Assembly (NCBI GenBank): GCA_964529415.1 | Contig: CAZGWD010000010.1 | Location: 124,001-188,000 of the forward strand | Direction of reading: 5' to 3' | Length of the DNA stretch: 64,000 nt | Origin: CAYMPH01 sp964529415 | GTDB lineage: Bacteria; Spirochaetota; UBA4802; UBA5550 | In this document: positions 44,694-53,378 of the stretch, piece after piece | Layout: the number at the start of each line of letters is the position of its first letter | Numbering within the stretch: position 1 is the first letter of the stretch | Made by a program: the position numbers and the translations under genes | Notes under the pieces: generated by a model | What the model was told of the DNA's origin: nothing | Seen by the model: only the letters and a program-made list of their open reading frames with translations | Database searches by the model: none

Positions 44694-46304
44694 TTAATCT
44701 GCCAGCATAGGGATTACCACTCGCATGGTTGTACCTTCGCCAAGAGTGCTTTTTATTCCAAGTGTCCCGTGTAAATCATCAAGAATAAAGCAGACAATCA
44801 TCAGTCCCAGTCCGGTAGCATTCTCACCCTTGGTTGAATAAAATGGTTTAAATATTTTTTTAATATTATCTTCAGGTATGCCGAAACCGGTATCCTGCAC
44901 TTCAACAACTACAAAGTTTAAATCGTTATTCTTCAAAGTTTTAACAATTAATTTTAAAAATCCGCCATTCGGCATAGCATCCCGCGCATTGAGTATAAGC
45001 TGCTTGAAAATATTATGCAGCTGCAAAGTGGTAGCAAGTATCTGGGGTCTTACATCGGGAAAATGAGTCTCAAGCTTAATATTAAATTGAGAAAGACTTT
45101 CAAAAATAAGCTGAAATTTTGGATGTTCAAAAATAGAGATCAGATCACGCGGCATCTTTTCACTTTCATCAGCGATTGAAAGACTTATTAAATCATCTGA
45201 AATCAATTTCAATCTTTCTGCATTTTCTTTCAATTCAGTTATATAATCTATTGCAGGGCTATTTTCTGGAAGATTGTTTGAAACAAAACTCAAGTCCATT
45301 AAAATTCTATTTACATTATTACGGATATCAGTTGCAATTTCAGATGAAAAAACACCTAAAATTGCATTTCTTTGGACCTTGATTACTTTATCTGCAATAA
45401 TAAATTCAGCGGTATTGTCCTCAACCATTGCAACTACTTTCTCAACAGCGCCGGCTTTGTTCAATACAGGCATCATGCTCATTGTAATAACAAGCTCTCT
45501 ATCCCTTGAAATCGGAATATAACTTACATTTGATCTCTGTATTGGTTTTTTCTTTCTGATACATTCCTCAAAAAGATCAGCCAGACCGCTCTTTTGAAAA
45601 CCTTCATAATTAAGAAGATTTACTCCGATTCTTGACTGATTCCCGTGTCCCATTATTTCTTTCAGTTTTGGATTTTCACTTAATTGAATACCCGAAGTAT
45701 CTATCATGAAAATTCCAATCGGGGCATTTTTTATTATTTCTGTATTGAAATCATGTAGAACCTGCAGTTCCTGATGGATTCTGATCTGCTCCATTACTTT
45801 TTCTTCAAGAATTAAAGATTTTTCATTCAGTTTTCTTTCAGCAAGATACAGCAATGTTATATTTTTAAATGATGCAAGCAGGCCTGTAATTTTTTTTTCT
45901 GAATTTCTTATCGGAGAAAAACTTGCGCTGAAATAAAGCTTTTTACCGGCTCCATCTTCAATTTTCATTATTTCATTTTGAAATGTAGAGCCATCAACAG
46001 TAACTGAAGTAAATATAATCTCTGCCTTTGCTTTATCCAATCCTTTAATATATTTTGAGTAATGTTCACCAGGCGCTAATGCATTATCACCAAGAACATC
46101 TTTCCAGGATTTATTATAATATACTATATTGCCATCTAAATTAATTACAAAAAGAGCGTCTGAAGAATCTTCTACAAGGCTTGCAAATGAAATATCCGGA
46201 TGAGCTCTTTTGGTTCTTGAACGCTGAATCAACAAGATATGAGCAGCAAGCTCATCTCTTGACATTTTTTTCAGGGTTTCATCGTCTAATTCATAATTCG
46301 GCAT
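44694..46304 (-). CDS. PAS-containing histidine-kinase-like protein lacking the phospho-accepting histidine
   Basis: The 536-residue soluble protein has two PAS domains (about 40-150 and 175-300) and a complete HATPase domain (LILNARDAMPNGG, VQDTGFGIPEDN, ATGLGLMIVCFILDDL). In the dimerisation helix, where kinases of this class have IAHEINN, it reads EIATDIRNN: the His position is Thr325. Autophosphorylation on histidine is therefore not expected. It may phosphorylate another residue or act as an ATP-dependent sensor or scaffold. It starts with AAGGGG well placed and lies 11 bases before the MoxR gene, suggesting it senses a cue for the MoxR/VWA machine. Confidence 0.84.
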   Translation of the reverse strand: MPNYELDDETLKKMSRDELAAHILLIQRSRTKRAHPDISFASLVEDSSDALFVINLDGNIVYYNKSWKDVLGDNALAPGEHYSKYIKGLDKAKAEIIFTSVTVDGSTFQNEIMKIEDGAGKKLYFSASFSPIRNSEKKITGLLASFKNITLLYLAERKLNEKSLILEEKVMEQIRIHQELQVLHDFNTEIIKNAPIGIFMIDTSGIQLSENPKLKEIMGHGNQSRIGVNLLNYEGFQKSGLADLFEECIRKKKPIQRSNVSYIPISRDRELVITMSMMPVLNKAGAVEKVVAMVEDNTAEFIIADKVIKVQRNAILGVFSSEIATDIRNNVNRILMDLSFVSNNLPENSPAIDYITELKENAERLKLISDDLISLSIADESEKMPRDLISIFEHPKFQLIFESLSQFNIKLETHFPDVRPQILATTLQLHNIFKQLILNARDAMPNGGFLKLIVKTLKNNDLNFVVVEVQDTGFGIPEDNIKKIFKPFYSTKGENATGLGLMIVCFILDDLHGTLGIKSTLGEGTTMRVVIPMLAD

Positions 46305-46677
46305 CTTTTTTCCCCTTTTGCAAACAGAACCATATTTCTATTGGCATAGAAAAAAAAGATGTAACAATAAAACCCAGTGCAAAATAAATACGATCATTTC
46401 CCAGTATGTCAATACTCAAAAAAAGCATTGCCAGTAAAAATCCGAATTTACAGAGAAATAAAATTACAAATCTTTTTATAAATCGTATCACATTTAACAT
46501 CCGGATACGATTTATACTTAAAATCCATATTAGGCTGAATATAATTACAATGACTGCTCCAAAAGAAAATCCTGCCAGCTGCAGTGAAGTTCTATTTAAC
46601 GTAAGTACAGCAATAACAAATAAATCAATAAATACAGGGATAAATAATAAAAGAAGTGCTTTATGGAATATTTTCAT
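46291..46677 (-). CDS. Small four-span membrane protein of unknown function
   Basis: The 128-residue product has four likely spans (about 5-28, 35-55, 65-90 and 93-112) separated by short basic loops (INRIRMLNVIRFIKRF). No family is recognised. Its 3' end overlaps the kinase-like gene start by 14 bases, so it is probably the first gene of the kinase/MoxR/VWA operon and may place the system at the membrane. That role is inference. Confidence 0.6.
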   Translation of the reverse strand: MKIFHKALLLLFIPVFIDLFVIAVLTLNRTSLQLAGFSFGAVIVIIFSLIWILSINRIRMLNVIRFIKRFVILFLCKFGFLLAMLFLSIDILGNDRIYFALGFIVTSFFSMPIEIWFCLQKGKKDAEL

Positions 46678-46906
46678 TGTCGGTATCTCTATTTTTTGGA
46701 TTATTTAGATTTTAAACAATTATAATCATTTTTTAAATAAAGGCTGAAAAAAATCAAGAAGTTGTTAAAATAATACTAAAAAACATCTGCCTTGATTAGC
46801 GGAATCACCCGATTAATTAAATATATTTTCAGGGTAAAATGCTATTTTTAATTTCAATCCGGATTTAATAATCTTTCATATAAAATAATTGTCAAGTAAT
46901 ATATAT

Positions 46907-47695
46907 TCAGATTTCATTTTTGATATCATAATGTTTATATTTAGTTTTAAATATAAACATTATGATAAATATGCCTGCCGTAAAAAAAAATATTGAAAAT
47001 ATCTGCGCATCAGAAAAACCGTATAAAAATTTTCTGCTGTCAGCCCTGAAATATTCTATTATAAATCTGAATATTGAATAACAGATTGATATTAATGCAG
47101 AAATCAATCCATTGATTTTTATATATCTGACTAAAATAAAAAATATTATTCCGGTGATAATCAGAAAACCCGCACTTAATAACTGTGTCGGAATTAAAGG
47201 CTGAAACATTAATGAAGCCGGAGCATAAGGATGAGTGAATGTTATTGAAAAAAAACCTTCAGTATGAATTCCAAAGCAGCATCCGCCAAAATTACATCCG
47301 ATTCTCCCTATTCCGATTCCAGTTAAAAATGCAGGACCGGAAATATCAGCAAGCTTTAAAAATTCAATATCCCAGAAATGGGATATCAGGAGGCCTGCCG
47401 CTATTCCTCCTGTTATACCGCCCCAGCTTACAAGAACCGGAGGGAAGTCAAAGAAACCGTATGTAATTCTTTCAGGAAGAAACAGTAAAAATCCAGCAGC
47501 AGAAGCTCCAAGCATTGCTGATGCTGCAAGAATAAGTGAATAATTCAAACATTCATTGTATGTAAATCCGCGGACTTTTCCTGAAAGCATAAATACAAGA
47601 ATGCCTGAAATCAGGGCCGCAACAGTAATTGCGCCGTATGTGCCTATTATCAGTTCCCGGCTGAAAACTGTTGTTTGAAAAAGTACAGGGTGCAT
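46907..47695 (-). CDS. Lgt-family protein (prolipoprotein diacylglyceryl transferase or paralogue)
   Basis: The 262-residue protein has seven hydrophobic segments and the Lgt block VSWGGITGGIAAGL...DISGPAFLTGIGIGRIGCNFGGCCFG, plus IIEYFRADSRKFLYG near the end. The arginine of GRIG is kept, but the histidine of the E. coli HGGLIG motif is Trp-Gly here. The GCCFG ending matches a paralogous subgroup of the family common in Deltaproteobacteria and others. It transfers, or is derived from enzymes that transfer, diacylglyceryl to lipobox cysteines; lipoproteins are encoded nearby. Whether this copy is the essential Lgt is uncertain. Confidence 0.78.
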   Translation of the reverse strand: MHPVLFQTTVFSRELIIGTYGAITVAALISGILVFMLSGKVRGFTYNECLNYSLILAASAMLGASAAGFLLFLPERITYGFFDFPPVLVSWGGITGGIAAGLLISHFWDIEFLKLADISGPAFLTGIGIGRIGCNFGGCCFGIHTEGFFSITFTHPYAPASLMFQPLIPTQLLSAGFLIITGIIFFILVRYIKINGLISALISICYSIFRFIIEYFRADSRKFLYGFSDAQIFSIFFFTAGIFIIMFIFKTKYKHYDIKNEI

Positions 47696-47713
47696 TATAT
47701 AAAATTAATTTCT

Positions 47714-48121
47714 TCACCAGCCGTCTGAATCTTTTTTTTCTGTATCAGGTTTTTTCTCAACGCTTTTCTTTGCTTCTTTGAAAGCTTCATCAAACTGCTT
47801 TTTAAATTTATCCTGGACTTTATTTACATCCACATCTGATTTCTGCATCTCTTTCATAACTTTCTCACCGACAAATTTTGCGCCGGAAATACAGGCCATG
47901 CACGTCAATGCAATAATAATATTAAGCACTGATCCGAGTATTGAGGTAATAAGAGCAACCGTAGTAATTGTATCCGGCTCTTTCTCATTCTTTCTTGCTA
48001 TAACAGAAAGTATTATTCCAATACCTCCTGCAATTACCCCAAGCACAGGGCCTATAAAAGTAAAAAAAGTCAATGATAACAGAATAGATATTATGCCGAG
48101 AATCAGACCCAGTGCCGACAT
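47714..48121 (-). CDS. Small two- or three-span membrane protein, DUF4190-like
   Basis: The 135-residue product has a glycine-rich hydrophobic N-terminal half (LGLILGIISILLSLTFFTFIGPVLGVIAGGIGIILSVIARKNEK, then TTVALITSILGSVLNIIIALTCMACI) and a charged helical C-terminal third rich in Lys, Asp and Glu. The pattern G-x-x-L-G-I-I-S resembles DUF4190-type proteins. AGGAGG is five bases before the ATG. It ends 18 bases before the Lgt-family gene, so they may be cotranscribed. The function is unknown. Confidence 0.65.
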   Translation of the reverse strand: MSALGLILGIISILLSLTFFTFIGPVLGVIAGGIGIILSVIARKNEKEPDTITTVALITSILGSVLNIIIALTCMACISGAKFVGEKVMKEMQKSDVDVNKVQDKFKKQFDEAFKEAKKSVEKKPDTEKKDSDGW

Positions 48122-48243
48122 ATAAGCCTCCTGATTTGTTTTATATGAAAAATTTCACAGTAAAGAATTCTGTTAAAATAACAGTATTATGTATCAGAGT
48201 CAATTATAAATTAAAGCATTAAACAGATAATCGAATTTTAAAA

Positions 48244-48807
48244 TTATTTTAAAGCAGCCCCGCCCGGCATTTCAGAAATGTACTTCAGCAGCGACTCAGC
48301 TTCAGCAGAAATCTGTTCGGATCTTTTTATATCCTTTACAGAAAATTTTTCAACAACTGTCCTTGAAATTTTTCCTGAAAAATCAGGTCTGTCATACAAT
48401 ATCAATGCAAGCCCCCCTGCATTAAAATAAAATCTTTCTTCGAAATTCTCATGTTCCCGCCCAATAAAAGCAAACAGCAAAACTCCGTCTTCTGAAAAAA
48501 TATAATCCTCAGAAAATTTTGATGTGCTGATCTGATAATCAAGTTTTATTTTTGCAATTGAGAGAACTCTGCCGTCTTCAATTCTATAGAAAAAAGAATA
48601 TTTCTTATTATACTTTCCGAAACCGGCAAGTGAAAAATCAGTTTCATTTAATGCTATTTTCACTGTATACATATGCTTTTTTTTAATCATATCTTCTATC
48701 TGAATATAAGCTGTTCTTGTGTTTTTAACAACAGCCGGTTCATCAGAAAATACAAGCAGATCATTAAAAAGCAAAATGGCAGCTATTGCCAGATATTTAA
48801 AATTCAT
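48244..48807 (-). CDS. Secreted protein of unknown function
   Basis: The 187-residue product has a signal peptide (about 1-21, FS-DEPAVV). The mature part is beta-rich with alternating polar and hydrophobic residues (YSFFYRIEDGRVLSIAKIKLDYQ, YIFSEDGVLLFAFIGRE), suggesting a periplasmic beta-structured domain. No family is recognised. A GGAGG site lies right before the ATG. It lies 122 bases upstream of the DUF4190-like gene on the same strand. Confidence 0.6.
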   Translation of the reverse strand: MNFKYLAIAAILLFNDLLVFSDEPAVVKNTRTAYIQIEDMIKKKHMYTVKIALNETDFSLAGFGKYNKKYSFFYRIEDGRVLSIAKIKLDYQISTSKFSEDYIFSEDGVLLFAFIGREHENFEERFYFNAGGLALILYDRPDFSGKISRTVVEKFSVKDIKRSEQISAEAESLLKYISEMPGGAALK

Positions 48808-48923
48808 ATATCCTCCTGAATTTTTTTAACTAATTTCAAATTTATTTTTTTACCTTGATTAAAAAAGACTGTGTAATTCAATTAAATAATTTCTTATTTT
48901 ATCGCAATAATTTTAATTATTTC

Positions 48924-48952
48924 TTGCAAAAATTAATTTAAAATATTATATT
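48924..48952 (+). promoter_or_regulatory. Promoter of the 48994 gene
   Basis: TTGCAA (48924-48929) and TATATT (48947-48952) are separated by 17 bases, about 40 bases before the ATG. It is one of the better sigma-70-like matches in the window. Confidence 0.55.
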
Positions 48953-48993
48953 GAATTAACCAAAATAACTACTTATCTGGATTTTTTTAAATC

Positions 48994-49998
48994 ATGAAAA
49001 CTATAGTAACTTTAAGCGAAAAAGAAACCAATTTAATATACGGAATAAAAAAAACTCTCTCACTTAATGAAAAATTCAAAGATATTCAAATTATTGAGAA
49101 TAATGAATCCGCACTATCTGAACTGGCAAGATGCATATCTCTTTACCCATCAATTCTTGGTGAACAGCATATAGGAAACACTACACGTTCCATAAATACG
49201 CTTGTTGACAATCTCTGCATCAAAGACTCTCTTGATTTAGCACTGCACATTCCTACAAAAGCCATTCTCGGTCAGGGTTTCAGCGTGGCTAAAATAAATT
49301 TCTTTTTTTTACTTAACTACACAATTGATGAAAATAATTTCCCGGACCATGAAATATTAAAATCAGAATTAAAAAATTTGATTTACAGATATGTTTTTAC
49401 AATTATGGCTGAAGAAGTTTTCCTCTCAATTATAGCTGACAAAAGAGTGTCATACCACATAAGATCCAATGCAGCATATCTGCTTGCGAATATATGGGAA
49501 TACAGGATAGATCATGGAGTCAAGGAATTCACTCCGATTCTCAATAATATCTGGAAAGCCCGGGAAAAGCTGAAACCTGCATACGGAACAATGCTTGGAA
49601 TATCCGAGCTTTTCAAGCTTTCGGAAGATTCAGGTGATGTCTGGCTCGAGTTTTTTCACAGGGACGACATGAAGCACGAGGAAATTGATTCCCTACAGGA
49701 ATTTTTAATGGGCTTGAGCTTTGAGGAAATGGAACTGCTCGCAAGACATATGGATAAAAACGCCAAATCCTGTCTCACTGAATATGAAATAAACGACATT
49801 TTAAATGAAAACAAGATATATCCTCCATACAAAACTGATGACCCAAGGGAAATATTCCGGTCTTTCAGACACAGAAAGAAAAACGCAAATTTCAGGGAAC
49901 TTGCAGATATTGAAGGCCCCAAGAAAACTATTGAGGAATATCTGATGATATATCTGCTCTCGCGTCCGGAACAATGGAGCAACATATCAATAAATTAA
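48994..49998 (+). CDS. Cytoplasmic helical protein of unknown function
   Basis: The 334-residue product has no signal peptide or membrane span, is mainly helical (SYHIRSNAAYLLANIWEYR, SLQEFLMGLSFEEMELLARHM) and could contain HEAT-like helical pairs in the middle. I do not recognise a family. It has a good promoter of its own and is followed by an inverted repeat and guaB at 97 bases. The well-formed gene and normal codon pattern support it as real. Confidence 0.6.
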   Translation: MKTIVTLSEKETNLIYGIKKTLSLNEKFKDIQIIENNESALSELARCISLYPSILGEQHIGNTTRSINTLVDNLCIKDSLDLALHIPTKAILGQGFSVAKINFFFLLNYTIDENNFPDHEILKSELKNLIYRYVFTIMAEEVFLSIIADKRVSYHIRSNAAYLLANIWEYRIDHGVKEFTPILNNIWKAREKLKPAYGTMLGISELFKLSEDSGDVWLEFFHRDDMKHEEIDSLQEFLMGLSFEEMELLARHMDKNAKSCLTEYEINDILNENKIYPPYKTDDPREIFRSFRHRKKNANFRELADIEGPKKTIEEYLMIYLLSRPEQWSNISIN

Positions 49999-50007
49999 CG
50001 CAATTGC

Positions 50008-50036
50008 TTGACAGAAAAATGCTGTCAATCTAAAGA
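50008..50036 (+). promoter_or_regulatory. Inverted repeat overlapping a -35 box upstream of guaB
   Basis: TTGACAG (50008-50014) and CTGTCAA (50022-50028) are perfect complements with a 7-base loop. The first arm is itself a consensus -35 hexamer, with a weak -10 (TAAAGA, 50031-50036) at 17 bases. It could be an operator for guaB or a short terminator of the preceding gene; it lacks a U-tract. Confidence 0.4.
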
Positions 50037-50094
50037 CTTTCTACAAATAAAGATTTTGCTACTAAAATACTGAACGTAAATTAAAGAGGTATTT

Positions 50095-51582
50095 ATGGAC
50101 GGCCATTCAGCTGAAGAAATTTTCACACAAAAAACAGGATGGGCTTATAATGATTTTATTATTCTGCCTGGATTCATTGATTTTTCTCCTGATGATGTTC
50201 AATTAGAATCGAATCTAACCAGAAATATCAGACTTAAAAGCCCTCTTATATCAAGTCCGATGGATACTGTGACTGAAGCGGATATGGCAATAGGACTTGC
50301 TCTTTTTGGAGGCATAGGAATTATCCACTACAACAATTCCATTCAGAAACAGGCAGATGAAATAAGAAAAGTTAAAAGATTTGAAAACGGATTTATAATT
50401 GATCCATTAGTGTTATCACCAGATCACACTATTGCAGACATTGATTTAATTAAATCAAAATACGGATTCTCAGGAATACCAATAACTGAAAACGGAAACC
50501 TGAATTCCAGATTAAAAGGCATAGTAACAAACAGGGATATCGATTTTGAAACAGACCGCTCAAAAAAACTTTCTGATGTAATGACAAAGGATCCTCTGAC
50601 AGCAAAAGTAGGAGTTTCACTAACTGAAGCAAATGCTATTCTAAGAAAATCAAAAAAAGGAAAACTCCCCATAGTCGATGCTGACGGCAGGCTTGTTGCA
50701 CTAATGAGCAGGAATGATCTTTTAAAAAATATGGAGTATCCTCTTGCATCAAAAGATGAAAAAAAACAGCTGCGCGTAGGAGCTGCAATTTCAACAAGGG
50801 ATGACTCCAGGGAAAGACTTGAAGCCCTATCCGAAGCAGGAGTGGATGTTATTGTAATTGATTCAGCTCAGGGAAATTCAAGCTATCAGATTGATATGAT
50901 TAAATTTATAAAAAAGAATTATCCGTCAATTGAAATTATAGGCGGAAATGTTGTAACTGAAGAACAGTGCATAAACATTATCAATGCAGGCGCTGATGCT
51001 CTCAGAATCGGCATGGGACCAGGATCAATCTGCACCACACAAACAACCATGTCTGTCGGGCGGGCCCAGGCTACTGCAATCTACAGATCAGCAAAAGCTG
51101 CAAGAAAAAGCGGCATTCCAGTAATTGCAGACGGAGGCATTTCAACAATAGGCCATATAGCAAAAGCCCTGTCGCTTGGCGCTTCAACTGTTATGATGGG
51201 CTCAATGTTTGCAGGCACGCATGAGGCTCCGGGTGAATACTTTTATGAAAATGGAATAAGACTTAAAATATACAGAGGCATGGCGTCGCAGGAAGCACTT
51301 GAAGCCGGTGGTTCAAAAAGATATTTTGCCGAAGAGGCAAAAATAAAAGTGGCTCAGGGAGTTACTGGTTCAGTAGTGGACAAGGGTTCACTATCTGATT
51401 TTGTGCCTTATTTACTGCAGGGGCTAAAACATTCATTTCAGGATATGGGGGTACGCGATATAGCATCTCTTCACGATTCCCTGTACAATGGAAATCTCAG
51501 ATTTGAAATCAGGTCTGCATCAGCGCAAAAAGAAGGCCATGTACATGATATGTATTCATACGTTGAACCAAAATACATGTAA
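50095..51582 (+). CDS. guaB: Inosine-5'-monophosphate dehydrogenase
   Basis: The 495-residue enzyme oxidises IMP to XMP, the committed step to guanine nucleotides. The TIM barrel is interrupted by a CBS pair (about 95-215). The catalytic loop GMGPGSICTTQ has Cys313, the phosphate site is IADGGI and the flap carries YRGMAS. Gln in place of the usual Arg after CTT is a minor variation. GAGG precedes the ATG. It is followed by a repeat element and a bidirectional terminator. Confidence 0.97.
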   Translation: MDGHSAEEIFTQKTGWAYNDFIILPGFIDFSPDDVQLESNLTRNIRLKSPLISSPMDTVTEADMAIGLALFGGIGIIHYNNSIQKQADEIRKVKRFENGFIIDPLVLSPDHTIADIDLIKSKYGFSGIPITENGNLNSRLKGIVTNRDIDFETDRSKKLSDVMTKDPLTAKVGVSLTEANAILRKSKKGKLPIVDADGRLVALMSRNDLLKNMEYPLASKDEKKQLRVGAAISTRDDSRERLEALSEAGVDVIVIDSAQGNSSYQIDMIKFIKKNYPSIEIIGGNVVTEEQCINIINAGADALRIGMGPGSICTTQTTMSVGRAQATAIYRSAKAARKSGIPVIADGGISTIGHIAKALSLGASTVMMGSMFAGTHEAPGEYFYENGIRLKIYRGMASQEALEAGGSKRYFAEEAKIKVAQGVTGSVVDKGSLSDFVPYLLQGLKHSFQDMGVRDIASLHDSLYNGNLRFEIRSASAQKEGHVHDMYSYVEPKYM

Positions 51583-51609
51583 AACGATTTGAGTTATTTT
51601 TTTATTTTC

Positions 51610-51741
51610 GTCATTCCCGCGAAGGCGGGAATCCAGAATTTATAAAAAAAAATAATTACAAAGCTGTATATTGTATTTTATCTGTTTCAATGCAAGATTA
51701 GTTCTACAATATAAATGGTTCCCCGCATTCACGAGGATGAC
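51610..51741. repeat. MITE-like or REP-like element with terminal inverted repeats
   Basis: The left end, GTCATTCCCGCGAAGGCGGG (51610-51629, continuing AATCC), folds as a perfect 8-base hairpin. The right end at 51717-51741 is its imperfect reverse complement (about 19 of 25 positions by eye). The two enclose about 80 bases of non-coding DNA. The end sequence matches a repeat seen between genes in many unrelated bacteria. Degenerate relatives lie at 36613-36634 and 63010-63062. Confidence 0.65.
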
Positions 51742-51746
51742 AATAA

Positions 51747-51779
51747 AAAAAAGCCACCGGATTTTCCGATGGCTTTTTT
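51747..51779. terminator. Bidirectional terminator between guaB and the alpha-oxoamine synthase gene
   Basis: GCCACCGGA (51753-51761) and TCCGATGGC (51765-51773) pair with one mismatch. The stem is flanked by A-runs on the left and T-runs on the right, so it can end both converging transcripts. Confidence 0.82.
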
Positions 51780-51803
51780 ATTTTTTAAATGTCAATTTCA
51801 GAA

Positions 51804-52997
51804 TTATATAATGCCCAGTTCTTTACCGGCTTTTTTAAATACCTCAATACTTTTCTCAAGATCATCCTGGGTGTGAGTGGCAATAACTCCAAGCCTGATT
51901 CTTGATTCCGCAGGAGGAACTCCAGGTGCAATTATTGGTGATGCAAATACACCATTATCAAGAATCATTTTATTAAATCTCAAAGTTTTTTCCATATCAC
52001 GGATCATTAGAGGAATAACAGGGGTTCTTGTGGGTCCGATATCAAATCCTATTGACTTCAAACCTTCCTGAAAAAATATAACATTTTTCCAGAGTTTCTC
52101 TTTCCATTGCGGTTCTTCTATAAGTAAATCAAATGACTTGTAAACTCCTGCAACAATTAATGGTGAAAGGGATGCTGAAAATACGAAAGGAGAAGCAGTA
52201 TGCTGAAGAAAATCGATATAATCCCTGCTGCCTGCAGTAAAGCCGCCAATAGCTCCGGCAAATTTTGAGAATGTGCCGGCTATTATTTCATTCCCGCCTT
52301 TGAGGCCGTAATGTTCAAGTATTCCGCAGCCTTTTTCTCCAAGCACGCCAAGACTGTGCGCCTCATCAAGAATCAGGTGAGCTCTATATTTTTCACATAA
52401 TCTCCTAAGTTCCGGGAGATTCGCAATATCCCCATCCATACTGTAAACTGAATCAACAATAACCAGAATTTTCTGATATTTCTTTGAAACCTTCTCAAGA
52501 AGCTCAGCCAGATCCTCTGTATCGTTATGAAGCCACATGCGCTTATCAGCTCCTGAAAGTATTACTCCGTCTACAATACTTCTGTGAACAAGTTCATCCA
52601 GAAGAACCACGTCACCTTTACCGATTGCAGCCTGAATTGAGCCGAGCATTGCCTGATATCCGCTTGCGAAAAGCACTGATGCATCTTTATTGTATGTAGA
52701 CGCTATTCTTTCCATTAATTTTAAATGAATATCAGTTGTACCGCATGCAATAGGAGAACCGCCGATACCGAGGCCGTATTTATTCAAAGCAACAGCAACT
52801 GCTTCCTTGACTTTTGGATGCGTAGAAAAACCGAGGTAATTGTTCGATATAAAATTAATGCATTTTTTACCGTTAACGGTTATTACATTAGCGCATTCAG
52901 AACTGACTTCAAGACAATATGTATACAGATCATTCTCCTTCAGGAGTTTGATCATATCTATCTTTTCTTTTATATTTGGATTGGTTTTACTGTCCAT
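51804..52997 (-). CDS. Alpha-oxoamine synthase (SPT/BioF/KBL family PLP enzyme)
   Basis: The 397-residue enzyme condenses an amino acid with an acyl thioester. Motifs are FISNNYLGFSTHP, CGTTDIHLKLMERIA, LVHRSIVDG, LILDEAHSLGVLG and GTFSKFAGAIGG with the PLP lysine at 245. The usual G-GGSR before the CGT block is GIGGSPIACGT. The adjacent acyl carrier protein and acyl-AMP ligase genes favour an acyl-ACP substrate and a long-chain amino-ketone product, as in bacterial sphingolipid synthesis, over biotin synthesis. The start at 52997 has GGAG five bases upstream; an in-frame ATG at 53033 does not. Confidence 0.87.
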   Translation of the reverse strand: MDSKTNPNIKEKIDMIKLLKENDLYTYCLEVSSECANVITVNGKKCINFISNNYLGFSTHPKVKEAVAVALNKYGLGIGGSPIACGTTDIHLKLMERIASTYNKDASVLFASGYQAMLGSIQAAIGKGDVVLLDELVHRSIVDGVILSGADKRMWLHNDTEDLAELLEKVSKKYQKILVIVDSVYSMDGDIANLPELRRLCEKYRAHLILDEAHSLGVLGEKGCGILEHYGLKGGNEIIAGTFSKFAGAIGGFTAGSRDYIDFLQHTASPFVFSASLSPLIVAGVYKSFDLLIEEPQWKEKLWKNVIFFQEGLKSIGFDIGPTRTPVIPLMIRDMEKTLRFNKMILDNGVFASPIIAPGVPPAESRIRLGVIATHTQDDLEKSIEVFKKAGKELGII

Positions 52998-53101
52998 AAA
53001 ATCTCCATAAACATAACGGTATATATTAACCATTACTGCGTATAGTTAAAATTTTGTCATGAACAAAAAATAAAATAGGTTACATCTGTCAAGCAGCAAA
53101 A

Positions 53102-53362
53102 TTATGAATGAGGATTAATAAAATTAAACAAATAATCTGTAATGTCACCGAGTGTTTGAAGCTCTAATATTTCATGTGGATCCGGATCAATATCATAAAA
53201 TTCAGTTATCCTTGAAAGAGCTTCCATGCTCTTTAAACTGTCGAAACCAAGATCCTCTCTGAAGCGGTCGGTTTTATTAAGTTTATCCGGTGTTAATCCG
53301 GCCAGCTTTGAAATAATTTTATAAATATCCGACTGAATCTGCTCTTTTGAAAAACTACTCAT
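53102..53362 (-). CDS. Acyl carrier protein
   Basis: The 86-residue four-helix protein has the phosphopantetheine attachment site EDLGFDSLKSME, with Ser42. It is encoded between the acyl-AMP ligase (16 bases upstream) and the alpha-oxoamine synthase (104 bases downstream), so it is a dedicated carrier rather than the fatty-acid synthase AcpP. GGAGG lies five bases before the ATG. It should accept an acyl chain from the ligase and present it to the PLP enzyme. Confidence 0.9.
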   Translation of the reverse strand: MSSFSKEQIQSDIYKIISKLAGLTPDKLNKTDRFREDLGFDSLKSMEALSRITEFYDIDPDPHEILELQTLGDITDYLFNFINPHS

Positions 53363-53378
53363 TAAATCCTCCGGATTA

